A stretch of 64,000 bases of DNA from Whitmania pigra (lineage: Eukaryota; Annelida; Clitellata; Hirudinida; Haemopidae): positions 181,001 to 245,000 of the forward strand of contig JAJTWR010000365.1 of NCBI GenBank assembly GCA_021613335.1, given 5' to 3'. Shown piece by piece: positions 12,960 to 32,895 of the stretch. A model generated the notes under the pieces. The model saw nothing but the letters and a program-made list of their open reading frames with translations, was not told the DNA's origin and did no database searches. Each line of letters opens with the position of its first letter. Position 1 is the stretch's first letter. Made by a program: the position numbers and the translations under genes.

Positions 12960-13870
12960 AGACCGTGTAAAATAGATTCCAAATTTTATTCCTCATCAAC
13001 ATCAAGGCAATGCAAGCAATAAGACACATGTACTGGAGAATAAGGATAAAGTTGTGAACTAGACAGGCATAGCAAATCTTGACAATTTTAAGTTAACCAG
13101 AGTACACACGTGACGGCTGAGGCTGCATGTCTGCAACAAGCTTTGATATATCAGGCTGTTCGTAATTTTTACAACGATCGAAAATAATCAAATATCAAAA
13201 ATGGCAGAGACGTGTATGTATTGCATATCAGATAGAATTTTTTAAATTCAGCAGCAATCCAAATTTTGTGCTCAGGTCTTTTAGTCGTAAAAAGTGTTGA
13301 CATCTATTGAATTCGATCAAATATGCTCTTCATAACTCGCTCAATTTCTTCTTCTTCTGTTGAAAGTCCTTCATATCTTTCCAGTTCTTCAGGAATCTTC
13401 CAAGGTCGGCTAACTCTTCTGTCCACCTCAATCCCCCAGGCCGTGCATTTTGTTTTGGCGTTTTCTAAAGAAATTTGGCTCAAATCATCATTCTTTCAAA
13501 TCATCGTTCTTGCTCTAAAGATTCAATATCAGTTGCTGCTTCCTTGAAATTCATAGTTGGATCTTGTAGGCGCATCTGTAACCGATCAACTTTTTCAAGA
13601 ATGGCACTCCAGAAAACTAAGAAGCTAAAATTTAATCCGCCAGTTCTACATCTGTTCTGGCAATAGTTTAGTCCTCCGATAATTTGTCTGGCAGCCACAC
13701 TACACTATAGTTTATCCATTTCTTCATGGATAGCTTTAACTGCTGCTAATCGTGCGCTCCACCGTGTTTCAGATTCCAGCTTTACAATGATGGGCACAGC
13801 TTTTTTAAACTCGTCCACAGTGGGTAGCAGATATATGATACGTCTGATGTAGCGAGAAAAAAGGTTTTAA
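12960..13870 (-). pseudogene. hAT-type transposase remnant
   Basis: Broken minus-strand coding matter resembling the C-terminal half of hAT transposases of the ZMYM1-like type. Frame 13698-13501 reads LNFSFLVFWSAILEKVDRLQ and continues with helical sequence. Frame-shifted from it near 13,690-13,830 is SETRWSARLAAVKAIHEEMD, which resembles the ETRW/TRWS region of that family. The flanking segments 13,070-13,210 and 13,748-13,860 recur in the same order and orientation at 18,655-18,795 and 21,945-22,045. No open full-length transposase and no clear terminal repeats, so this is dead. Confidence 0.6.
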
Positions 13871-15547
13871 AAAAGCAATGTTGATAGAAAAACAATTGTT
13901 CAAAATTTTGTTAAGCAAATGTCAAATATTAACGATTTAAATCGATAAAAAATGCCGGCAGCTGTCTGGTAGGGAGTTTTAGACAGCAACAACTCCATTC
14001 AAAAAAACATCTTTAGTGGAATAGCCGAGCAGTTCGTGTATTACTTAAAGCGATGTCCACGTGTGCGATTGCGATTGTAGAATACATAAAAGAACACTTA
14101 CAACGAAACCGTTTAATAATTTAAACGAAAAGCATAAATCTAAAAATAACTCGATATTCGAGTGTTTTCAGCCCTTCACCCCAGAATCTTAAGTCGAGTC
14201 AGATACTGTTGGTGTCAAATACTCCTTAATGGAGTAGATTCTTGGCATTGGAAATGCCACACGACTGGATTTTCAATCATGGATGCATTCAAGAAGGTTT
14301 GTGCATGTTGATTTGGATCCGAAGAAACCGTATTGCTGATTTTTGTTTTATGAGGCTATTTGCTGCGAGGTGCATTAGTAGTTTTTTTATTCATCATTTT
14401 TTTTCATAATTCAACAAGTACACGTGATTGAGATGGGATGGTTGAACGATTTTTGTGATCGGGATTTCCACTCATCTAATAACTTACAAGTTTTCATAGA
14501 CATGTCGAAAATATGGTAATGGAATTTCCAAACTACAAAAACATTTTTAAAGTAAAATATTTGGCATGGTATCAGGACAGGCAGAAGTTGAATTATTAAG
14601 ATTTTTTTTATAGTTTGGGTGACTATTTCTGTGGTGAAATCAATCAGACCAAAATCAGTCTTTGCTTAAATTGCCTGAATTTAGTAAATTCTTTGCAAAT
14701 TAAATGTTATCGTTCAGATCACAAACACATCCTCTTGCTTTCATCGCCTCCAATATTTTAATTTCGTTTTGTAGATTGGGCGGTTTAAAAGTTTAATGGC
14801 ATTTAATTTAATTGAATATCTGCTTGAGTCTCTAATCTTTACTATTATCGATATGAACCTGTTTATCGCATCAAGAACATATCCTTTAAACAAGTTCCAA
14901 CATTCATTAACAGAAAAACATCTCTGGTAATTCGAATTCCAATCCTGCATGTAAAAATAATTGTTTATGAGATCAAAATTTCCTCTTCTATAATCTCTAA
15001 AATGCGTGATTGGATTGACTGATCTGATTGCTTTGTACTGTGTCAGACCTCACGAGATTGACGCTTGTTGCTCACTCTTGGAATGCCTTGCTGACTCTCG
15101 CTATATTCTTCTGTCCGAGGGTGATCTCAGGCCCTGAACGCGGACATTAAAATTTGATGAGGATTTTCTTTGTCTTTTACAATTCTGAGTCGATTTCTTG
15201 TGCATTGATTGCTTTTGAAAGGCTGAGAAAATAAAGGAAACAAAATAATAATAGGGTAAAATGTAGAAGTTAATGTAGGGGGTTGGACTACAAAAAAAAC
15301 ACTTTGGACAAAATCCCTGTTTATGGATAAACAAAAAGTTGCTTTTTAAGCAACGTGGTCCATATTAATACGTACTTTTGAATTACGTCATTTAGTTCTG
15401 AATGCTGAAAAGCTTAAATACTACAATCTTTCAAATCTCAAGTGTTTACGCATTTAATCATCAACGATAATATATTATCTGATATTGCATTTGTTGTTAA
15501 TTTAACAGTTTGTAATTGTATTTTTAAATAAATTCAGAATCAGAGCC
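13871..15547. other. AT-rich intergenic region
   Basis: No feature supported. It lies between the hAT remnant and the orphan secreted-protein gene; the promoter of the latter must be at its right end. Confidence 0.5.
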
Positions 15548-18079
<2,532 letters not shown>

Positions 18080-18290
18080 TCTGGAGCGTTGGAATTTGCA
18101 AGAGATGATGCTATTGTCTACTGAATATTCAGAAATGAATATTTATTTGACGAAGAAAATGTTAAATGCTTATAAATAATAAATAGTTAAAAACGAGTTA
18201 TAGTGAAGTAATTTGTAGCATTCTTTATTAATTACAAATCTATTGACATAAGTTTAACACCTTAATTTGTTACATGTAATGCAATTCCAG

Positions 18291-18391
18291 ATGGTAAAGA
18301 TAAAGACAAAGGCTTCTCGGCTTCAATAAATCTTCATTTGGCGTTTTATTTTGCTATGTTCCTCGTTAATCTGGAGCTTTGGAATTTGTAA
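18291..18391 (+). CDS. Duplicated alternative last exon of the secreted-protein gene
   Basis: The segment 18006-18180 (exon 7 and following bases) recurs at 18291-18440 with substitutions. The acceptor (CCAG before 18291), entry phase and reading frame are preserved, through HGKDKDKGFSASINLHLAFY to a stop at 18389. The copy has a longer, hydrophobic C-terminus because a stop present in copy 1 is bypassed. It could be an alternative terminal exon or a decaying duplicate; transcript data are needed to tell. Confidence 0.4.
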
Positions 18392-19887
18392 CAAAGATGA
18401 TGCTCTTGTCTACTGAATATTTTGAAATGAAACCATTTGTTGCTGAATTATTTAGTTTAGTTTATGGTTGTTTCTAATTCACTTAACATTGTAATTTCTG
18501 ACTAATTTAAGCAAATAAAACTTGCTGGATGCAGTGGCGTAGCTAGGGTATTTTGCGCCCTGGAACAAACTATAAAATTGGCGCCCCCATCCACCCCTTT
18601 TAATCACATTTTAAATTTTGATGAAAAATTGTAAAACTAGATTGGCTGGTGTTAATAGTTAATCTTGACAATTTTAAGTTGACGAGAGAACACAACGTGA
18701 TGGCTGAGGCTGGATGTTTGCAACAAGCTTTGAGATATCAGGCTATTTGTAGTTTTATAACGATGGAAAATAATTAAATATCAAAAATGGCAGAGGCTAT
18801 GGAGGTCTACTGAGTCGAAGTGTATGGAAAACTGCAAAATCACAAGGCACGATTATTGGTTGGGCATAGCTGCCATGGAATTAGTCAGCAATTCGGCTGT
18901 TTGTTAGTCCAGTGAGAAATTATTTTTTGAATTTAGAGTTATACGTCGGTGCTTCCTCCGTACTCATTCTCGAATCCTGAAAATTGACTGAAAGACATTT
19001 ATTTTAATTTTCTTATCAGCCTTCGCGGTCCACAGGACGGCTGGTCGCGGGCCTGAGGCTATGCACTATTGGCTTAGATGATCCTGCCCCATCGTAACGG
19101 AGACAGACACAGGAATAGCAAAAGAACTTGGGAGTCTGGGGCTTCTAAAATACGTCAAGCGAAGTAAGCAGCAATGAAACCATTAGCAGAAATGGCAAAG
19201 TTAAGAAAACTGGACCACTTCTTCGCTGTTCAACCAATATAAATGTCGAAGAAGAGTGGTGAATTTGCAGAACCTGATCATTCTGAAGATGCTCCAGCAG
19301 AAATGGCTAATGATGCTGACAAAGAAAATGCAAAAGTAGTAATTTGTCTAATTGAAGAACATATAGAAATGAAGGCTGATAGTATAGAAGCTGAAGTTGA
19401 GGGCTCACAAGAGGGCAATGACACTGAACTTTGGCCATCCATTATTTTAAATCAGATGCAGGAATACTGGCTGAAAAGTGGTGCATCAACAGTTCAGCAC
19501 TGTTGTAAGAAAAGTTTGTTCTCTGCGCACCCGGTGCAGCAACCTAGAAAATACCGCAATATTCCGTTAATGTGCACGCTTGGGCTGAAACGAGTAGTTA
19601 GTGTTATTAAATTTAATGTCGAGCGTTAGCATTCAGAGGTGACAACGAATTGGTTGGATCGGATCTTTTCCAGATAAGCCTCGCCATTAATGAAAAAGTG
19701 CACGCGCGAAAAGTTAAGTCCCGCCACTTTTTGCCAGCTCCTATTTAATGCACGCACACAACCTTGACCTATTTCTGATGTCTAGACATTTGAATATTTA
19801 AACGCATGCCATAAAAACAACTCCTTATCCGCCTCTAGGCTCATTTTGTGCAAACATTTCCTACGTTGACGCTTTCGACTTTCGTTC

Positions 19888-20043
19888 ATGACAAGGAGAC
19901 GGCAATACGTTAATCAAACTAAAAACTTTGTGGATCCAACGACTGGAGCTCACACAAAAACCATTTGGAGGCAAAGGTACCGAAATACGGACCTTTTCAT
20001 GCAAATTATTAATGACATGTTTCAATTTCACCATCATCAATAA
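19888..20043 (+). pseudogene. Merlin transposase fragment (ISXO2-like)
   Basis: A 51-codon frame containing NFVDPTTGAHTKTIW. The FVDP-x-TGAHTQ-x-IE motif is characteristic of the DDE region of Merlin/IS1595 (ISXO2-like) transposases. Here the acidic residue expected after TI is replaced (TIW), and the N-terminal half is missing. Dead fragment; it supports the superfamily call for the surrounding inverted-repeat element. Confidence 0.65.
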
Positions 20044-20044
20044 A

Positions 20045-21050
20045 AAATAAAATACAAATTCTTACTCTACATAAATAACATACCTGACCTGCGCAAGACC
20101 TCGAATGTTGTTTGCAAGCTTTTTGCTGACGATGTCAAACTGTACAGTACGAACGGATTCTCTCCAAGCCAACTACAATTTGCTCTTGACAAAGTGGCCC
20201 ACTGGAGTGACAAATGGCAACTACAACGTGCGCCTTACAAATGTCAAGTTTTCTCTATAACAGGACGCAAACAGACAGGAGGATCCCATGAATATTTCAT
20301 CGACGGGCATGTCCTACAGCATGTCGACAAGATCAGAGATTTAGGGATTATAGTGGATCCATACCTGAAGTTTGACTCGCACATTGAAGCCATCACCAAA
20401 AGAGCTGCTACAGTCTCCTGGATGATCCGAACCTCTTTTTCTTCCAAATATGGGGATATTTTAAAGTTTGCCTTCTGTACATATGTGAGACCAATACTTG
20501 AATATGGCTCCCCTGTCTGGAATCCACACCATAAATATTTAATTGACAAAATAGAAAATGTTCAAAGGCGATTCACTAAGTCAATTCCATCCGTGGCATC
20601 TTATCCGTATATGGAGAGACTAAGGTTGTTCAGGCTTCCAACCTTGGAAAGGCGGCGACTTCTGGCTGATTTAACACTTGGCTTCAAAATATTACATGGC
20701 TTTACGAACACCTTTCTAATACATTCCATCCTTGCACAAAACTACACAGGAACAAGAGGACGTTGTCTCAAACTTAAGCAAAGTAATTATTATATAGACA
20801 ATGTTAAATTCTCCTTTTGCAATAGAATTGTAAGGCCATGGAACGCATTTCTGGGTGATGTCAACCTCTAAATCAACCACGGTCTCCCGCTTCAACTTAA
20901 TAATACGTGACTTAGACTTCAGTCAATACTTAAATTACATTTAATCTATTTGCTGCTCCTGTACACACCGGTCGATGTCTTTTGTTTTTTGTTGTTTTTT
21001 TTTCGCAATTGGGTCAGTGCTCCAATTGGGCCCTTCAATTGTATCTAATA
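20045..21050 (+). mobile_element. 5'-truncated non-LTR retrotransposon (RT C-terminal part)
   Basis: Open reading from about 20,050 to 20,873 begins within the RT palm: LYINNIPD and then the catalytic FADD near 20,128. It continues through the thumb and connection (KWQLQRAPYKC, DLGIIVD, YVRPILEYGSPVWNPH, KIENVQRRFTK) to FCNRIVRPWN. This is the standard ending of Jockey/CR1-type LINEs. A roughly 180-bp 3' UTR ends in an A-rich stretch near 21,050. It lacks endonuclease and RT fingers, so it was truncated on insertion. It landed inside the Merlin copy. Confidence 0.85.
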
Positions 21051-22120
21051 AAAAAAAGTTTTATATCCTCTTTGTTATAATCATATTTTGGGTGAAGGGA
21101 GTTAACTTTTTGGCAGGGCTTATCTGGAAAAGATCCGTTGGATCACCTGGTAATGGAAACGTTTTGGGTATTCTTGAACTCATCGCCCAGTACGACGACT
21201 TTCTTGCACAACATATCGAAACTCAAGCCAATCGCGGGGACGAGACATGTATTGAAATACATGGAGAAAGATGTCCCATTTTAAGGCTTTGGAACATTCA
21301 TGGCAAACAAAGGCTATGGCGCTCAAGAGATGTTGAACGCCTTGGTGGAATTTCTGAAGATACATGACCTAGACCTGAGAAACTGCCGCGGGCAAAGCTA
21401 CGACAATGAATCAGCAATGAGTGGCAAGTGCAATGGTCTACAAGCCAAAATGAGAGGGATAAACAGTCTTGTGTCCTGGATTCTTTGTACATCATAGTTT
21501 AAAGAAACTTGATTGGGAAAATGCTTCAGAATGCTGCTCGAGTGCAACTGTTTGACTTCCTCGAGAAACTGTTCGTCTTTTTCACAATTTCAACGCATCG
21601 GCATCAACTTTTGACTGAGGCGTTGAAAAATATTGATTCAGCATTGATTCTCAAACGTGTCACAAGAACGCGCTGGTCCTGCAGAGCCGACGCAACCAAG
21701 GCACTTAAGCATGACTACCAGCAGATTAAGGATGTACTTAAACAAATTGCTAATGATATTCAAGAAAATGTGCGCTGTGAAGCAAAAGGACTGTTTAGAC
21801 AGATAAATCAGCTTGAAAGGTTTTTACAACACCTTTTGGAATGAAATCCTGCAGAGAATAGATATCACCAATAAAAAACTACAACATGCAAAACTCATGT
21901 AAATATTGTGGCGATACTGACCAGTCCTTCATCGAAAAAGTTTCTGATAGTGCGCTCCGACGTGTTTCAGACTTTACTTGTGGTGGGCTCTTTTTTATTT
22001 CGTCCACACTGGGTGTCAGATATTTCTGATGTAGCCGCTGCAGTGATCTTAAAACCAATTTACCCTTGTTTAGTTACTATAATATAACGTTGTTTATATA
22101 ATACGAACATAAAAAGGTGA

Positions 22121-22203
22121 CCCGTCATAACAGCCCGGCGACAAAATAGCCCCGACAAAACAGCCCCGTTTTGACTATTTTGTCGCCGGGCTGTTATGAC
22201 GGG
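22121..22203. repeat. Perfect 29-bp inverted repeat with 25-nt spacer
   Basis: Left arm 22121-22149 and right arm 22175-22203 are exact reverse complements (CCCGTCATAACAGCCCGGCG… and its mirror). It is GC-rich against an AT-rich background. The spacer repeats the arm's vocabulary (CCCCGACAAAACAGCCCC). It could fold into a stable cruciform or hairpin. Probably a foldback or miniature element inside the right end of the composite hAT. Confidence 0.9.
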
Positions 22204-22287
22204 GTGCCGCATAAAAAGCCTCATTTTGGCGCCCCTGCACCTTGGCGCCCGGGGAACATGTATCCCTGCCCCCTAGCTATGCCACTG

Positions 22288-22990
22288 CTCAGATGAAATC
22301 CAATGTGGAAGCCATGGTAAGCGCACCCTCAGCATAGATATTCTAAAGATTAAGTTCCTTTTAAATCGGGTCCTGCGTGAACTTATAACTTTCGGAGTTT
22401 TCTCGTATTTAAACATTTTAATTGTTGAACAACAGATTGTTTTCAGAGAAGGTTTTGACTTAAAGCATCATGAGTGCTATGATCTTGATTCTAGATTAAA
22501 GACATTCCGATTTTTAGACGTGATAGCTATCGTCTGCGCCAGAACTAGATGTGTGAATCTTAATTACGCAAGATTAATTTTATTTATTTGTTTAATATTA
22601 AAAAGCGTAATTATTTAGATATTATTTTTTAATTTATTGTTCACTTTGGCGGCCTTGAATAATCTAGGCCACGCCTACCGGTTGAACTAATTCCGTGGCT
22701 TAACATTAGCTCTGGCAGTTGTAAACACGACATTAAGTGGACAAGTTTCGCCATATTGCTCTGTTACTCTTCTTGTGAAATACCGTTACATTTAAAAATC
22801 TTTGTTGTTTAACTTTTATTTTAAGTTTTGCGGCACCCATCGAAGCTGCGCGACATCGGTTCTTGGCCGCTACATCAGGTAACTATGCCAGTCTCTTCAG
22901 TAAGATGATATAGATGGCCTACACGACTTGAGTCAGATCGAGATAGGTACGCATACGGTCTGTCACGCGCCGTTCACGCCGGGTACAAAT
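22288..22990. other. Region upstream of EGLN
   Basis: No coding feature. It presumably holds the EGLN promoter and 5' UTR. The last 200 bp are less AT-rich. An upstream ATG at 22,914 opens only a five-codon frame that ends before the EGLN start. Confidence 0.5.
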
Positions 22991-28497
<5,507 letters not shown>

Positions 28498-28789
28498 AGA
28501 GACTTTGGCCAAAATTACTTGAAAACTAAAATCGTAACTCTCGTGTTGCCTTCTGGCACATGCTACCTTCCGAGCTTGACTTTTGTTGTTGTCTTGTTTT
28601 GTTTCCTCTGATGGATGGACATCCAGAGTCTACGTTATGCAAAAAAGGGCTCAATTAGCTAGGGAGGTTTTTATTATTCTTCGGTTTTGATCTTCTGCTA
28701 ATCGTACGATCCTCGATCGGAAAGGAAGCGTGTAAAATGCTGCATTCGTGTTTCTGGTTTTCAATTTAACATTAATGAAAATTCTTTGT

Positions 28790-28795
28790 AATAAA
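28790..28795 (+). terminator. Poly(A) signal of EGLN
   Basis: AATAAA about 295 bp beyond the EGLN stop, followed by TGTG-rich sequence. Most likely cleavage signal for the EGLN mRNA; an earlier AATAAA overlaps the stop codon itself. Confidence 0.6.
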
Positions 28796-28885
28796 TCTGT
28801 GCTTTCAGCATCTTGTTTTGTTTAATTTATTGGCTCGAAATATTACAAAATATATATTTTGCTAAATTTTCTGCTGCATCTGCAG

Positions 28886-28961
28886 TCAGGCGATTGCCAC
28901 TCATTTGACTCGGGAGCGTTTGGTTGTTGCGGCAAGCTTCGTACAAGATGACGAAGTTTCT
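28886..28961 (+). other. Possible orphan exon downstream of EGLN
   Basis: A 76-nt segment with a good acceptor (CTGCATCTGCAG) and a good donor (GTAAGT). It is open in the frame QAIATHLTRERLVVAASFVQ. Entry phase 2 would match the end of EGLN exon 4, so it might be an alternative EGLN exon or belong to another gene. No family resemblance; low confidence. Confidence 0.25.
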
Positions 28962-31900
28962 GTAAGTAAATGTCAACGGTCATTCTGATTCATTCTCATT
29001 GCGAGCGCAGTAACGGGTCGACGATGGCAGCAATTATCTCCAATTCCCTACTGATGGGCCTGCAGCTCATCAACTCGCTAAAATCTTGATGATGAGTGGC
29101 ATCCCATTATCTGTTTACATATGTTCAGTGTACCAACTGTGCCGCAGGATTCATATGCATAAGACGGATTGCTGATGTATGCATTTCCTAAACATGTGAG
29201 TCCAGATGATCGTTTTTGTACAGGAGTGGTCATTAGCGCCGCCATATTTGATGTTATGGTAGCAGCAAAGTTTCATTTGTTTATGAGAAAGCAAAACTCG
29301 CTCTCCACAATTTCTAGTGCTACTGGCTGTGTTGACTCAGCACTCAGTACTTCGCTGACAAATATAGTCAAGAATTTTCCTACAGCAAACCGAACAGATG
29401 ATTTAAATTGTGCTCTAGTAAATTGAAATCTAATTAAACCGTTCAGAATCAAACCCTTGCATTCCACCCGATCATCAATCCAAAATTGAACTTCACTCTC
29501 TTTAACCGGTCCTTCAGATCTCTGGATTGCTTGCAGCTTGCGTTCGCACGTCTGCCGGTCTCCCCTGTGCATATGTGATCAGAGGCACGTAGGCAAAGGT
29601 GACCTTGCGGGAAGGTCTTCGGCTTCTTCGCTATTGTTCAGGAAAACGATCTTTTTATGGGTAAATGTTTTTATGGTAATTGCTTGAGATAAAATAGATC
29701 TTTTGCGCTAGCTCTCTAAACGTATTTATACAGAGTTTAAAATAAACTTAGAAATAAAAACCATTATGCTGAGAGAATGCAGCTATGGCGGAGTTCTTGT
29801 CAATCGAACATTCTTCCGCATTCGAAATATTTCATGAGTTAGCTAGTTAATTGATATTTACTGAATGATGATACGATTTGGAAGAATGTGGCATGTTTAA
29901 AAACATGAAGAATGCATTTAAGAGTTACTTAAGTAAAGGTTAAATTTAAGTTAAATTTTGTCCAGTTAAATTAAAAAAAAAGTACGATTAATTTAAAATA
30001 TATGCATTTATTGCAGCTATTAATCAAACCATTTTTAATGTCTTTCAAACCGATAAGAGCAAGCAATTAATCGAGCGATGTTTTATGCATCATTGCTTGG
30101 GGGGTTTACCCGAGCACTCATCGATGTGTAATCCGACGAAAGCTGTTCGAAATTCAAAGCGGATTTAATTTAAAGCATGTTTATTCGTGGCAAATTGGTA
30201 CTTCGTATTTTGAGATGGAAATAAGAATCTCAATTGGAAAATTTTGGTTTTTAGAAACGTAATTTCAACCAGGTAGGATTGTCGCAGAAGATGACTTTTT
30301 GCTTCAAAATTCAAGGAGCTACAGCCTCTCAAGGGGTTACTCTAAGAAAAAATATCGGAAGATATAGACCCATATCCAATCTCAGTTTTCCTAGTGGCAG
30401 CTGGAACAAAGGTGCATTATCTATGCAAAATAGTTTTCGGTATTTTAAACATTAAAGGAAGTTCGAGGCGACTCTTTTACCACTTTGATCATAAATGCTA
30501 AAATTCTTATAACTTTTAAACAACTTTAAATTATATAAATAAAGCAATTTTAAAAACTACCCAAATACAAAATTTAAATTACACCTCGCAACAGACAATT
30601 TTGACGGAAATTAGAATGTAGCAAACATGCCTAACGTAGTAGTTTATCCTAAAGTGTTTGGAGAGAGTGATGACATTGAGAAGTCGGGGAGTTTTGATGT
30701 CACGTAGGCTGTGAAGGCGTGTTTTATAGGCGAAAGCAGCATTGGTGAATCTGGATACCTGTGTCTAGACACGTGGATATTAAGCTTTTCTTAATTATGC
30801 AATAAATAATGTAATTCACTTTTACTGCATAAAATAGATTTCCGGGGAGTTAGGAAAATCAAAAACTTTGAAAAACTAATTTAAATTGTATGCCTTCACA
30901 TGGTATTATGTTATCTTGCCTCAATATTCATTTCAAGATAAATATTTATGTGCACTGACGAGTAAACATCGTGTCACGTAAATGAATAGTCGGTCAAAAA
31001 TGGTAAGATTTTTATTTCCCGCTCATAGAATACCTGACAACCGGGGAGAAAAAACAAGTGCCGGTTAGAGACTTTTTTTGGGCCCCCCTTTTCCATCGTT
31101 AGTCATATCTAGATGATTCCTTTGGAAAGCCAAAGGCATAAAATAGCATCATAAAATGAAGTTGCTCAAACTTAAGAAAATATAAGGACAAAAATAAAAA
31201 TAAATTTTTTTTAATTTTCATCTCGGCTCTCCGAAATTATTATGCTTAAACACAAAAAAAGCTCATGGTTTTGAAAAAATAGGTGGGCCACCCTGGAAGA
31301 TGTTGAGGTGGAACTTCCCTTTCATCCTTTTCGACATCAAAACAACAATAAAAATTTCATGCGTAATTGCCCATTTCAATTTTGAGCTCTAATGTTCATG
31401 GGCTCCCTAAACTTTTCTACTTCCCGGTGCGGCGCGTCGATCGGCTGCGCCCACTTTTCCTGGGGCTTGCTAACAGCACAAAGGAAGAATGCGGTAAAAT
31501 TATGGAAGTCATCGCCAAAACTAGATGAGTTTCCTTTGTAACAAGTTGAACAAATGCCCTCATTCGCAATTTAATTTAAGACCTTGCCTAATTCAGAAAG
31601 GAAACATGGACATTCTTCCGACAAATTAGTGTTATTGTTATTGCAATATTTATTTCAGTAGCGACAACAATTGTTAATAACGAAACATTTGTGTTAATGT
31701 CGATATCATTCACATTTTAAAATAACGTTATGTAGCTCCGACAGAGTTCCTCAAAGGAATTTCCCCCGTCTTCAAACGTTTCGGTCCTTTGAACCTCCTT
31801 ACGCTTTCGGGGGGTGGACCGCATCCGGTGATCAGCCGGATGTCCCTGTCAGTTTTGTTTTTCTGGACCCAGCTCTTACCTCCGGCTATGAGAGGAACTC

Positions 31901-32895
31901 GTTGGCCTTGTTATGCCTGTCACTGCTGCCTGAACTGGAGCGACTGCTAAATATCTCAATCGTTTCTTCATGTCGCATGCTATCTGTTTTTCACCTGCAA
32001 ACTTCGACTATACGGGGCTCTCATTGGCCTTGTTATGTCGATCGCCTCCACCCCAGTTTGCCTACAGCGGTCATGAAAGCTCTCAGTGGCTTCTTCGCAC
32101 CGTCTTAATATATGCAAACTGGGCCTTATAATATCTTTGTAGCGGCGATCCTCGCACAACATTAGAAGATGACCTTTTTTGCATCTAGTCTAAAGTAAGG
32201 GAGGACCACTACCTCTCTCGAAATTACATTCCTGACTTTAAACAGTAGACGTAAGCAATAGCAGAACTTCATGAATAAATAGACAAGTACCCGTGGGCAA
32301 TGTTTTTTGGCCCGTCTGGGTTCTAAGACATTTTTCTTAAATTTTCCATTACCAAATTGATATAAAACCGGGGTTCTAAATTTCCGTCTGCGACCCTATT
32401 CCTATTTAATATTTAATGTAAGTCAAAGTCGACATGTCTTTGGGAATTATAATTATAACTATAATTGCAACTGTTGCTTAAAATTTTTTGGCCTGACAGA
32501 GACTAACTGGAAAAAATATTTTTAACCCATTAATTTTTGTAATTTTGAAGTATAAATTGAAAATATAAAATAATCACCAAATTTTGAACAAAATAATCTT
32601 TTTTAAAAACATAAATCTTGAATCAGAAACAGCTATCAGTTACATATTATGGTTAAAGTAATTTTGTCATAAACATACAATCTTTAACACACAACATAAT
32701 TTTTTAATACATTACTCTAATATATTATAATAAATTAATTTTATTAAAAATTATAAAAATAAAATATTCTCCACTATTTATTTTACAATACTTTCGCAGT
32801 CAAACAAGTATCGCTTAGATTTACTTTTAGTGCTCATTGTTGGTTTTCGAGCTCGTTTCGTCATTGACCTGTCGGAATCACATTTTTAGGGAATA
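28962..32895. other. Intergenic region with repeat debris
   Basis: Mostly AT-rich with no supported gene. The stretch 31,260-31,440 carries the inverted partner of the repeat at 12,636. About 31,720-32,170 is distinctly more GC-rich with short frames on both strands (for example minus 32162-31980). It may be a degraded element, but I could not assign it. Frames at 29,169-29,572 overlap on both strands and look random. Confidence 0.5.

Larger units (their letters stand above)
19661..21136. mobile_element. Merlin-like DNA transposon inside the hAT transposase
   Basis: A 20-bp perfect terminal inverted repeat, GGATCTTTTCCAGATAAGCC at 19661-19680 and its complement at 21117-21136. It is flanked by the 8-bp direct repeat GTTGGATC (19653-19660 and 21137-21144). 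An 8-bp duplication and an internal fragment of an IS1595/ISXO2-type transposase support the Merlin superfamily. Its own body is interrupted by a LINE fragment. Confidence 0.8.
19243..21842 (+). pseudogene. ZMYM1-like hAT transposase, interrupted and frameshifted
   Basis: Disrupted hAT transposase of the TTF-zinc-finger/ZMYM1-like group. The N-terminal part is 19243-19629 (open, acidic then ELWPS and MQEYWL). The middle resumes after the insertion at about 21,137 with GSPGNGNVLGILELIAQYDD. It continues with RNCRGQSYDNESAMSGKCNG (21300-21497 frame) and TRTRWSCRADATKALKHDY (21509-21844). At least three frame changes plus a 1.5-kb insertion after the SVGS/LVGS region make it non-functional. Recognition rests on the conserved GQSYDN and TRWSCRADA blocks. 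Confidence 0.75.
18532..22287. mobile_element. Composite hAT-like DNA transposon, multiply nested
   Basis: The left end CAGTGGCGTAGCTAGGG (18532) and right end CCCTAGCTATGCCACTG (to 22287) form a roughly 17-bp inverted repeat with one mismatch. This end type is common in hAT elements. The neighbouring 8-bp flanks are similar but not identical, so the insertion is old. Internal blocks near each end match the hAT remnant at 13,070-13,860 in the same order. Between them lie a plus-strand ZMYM1-like transposase, a Merlin element and a truncated LINE, listed separately. Confidence 0.65.

Noticed and set aside
29169..29572. Overlapping 85- and 99-codon frames on opposite strands
   Set aside because: No recognisable family and no supporting splice or poly(A) signals.
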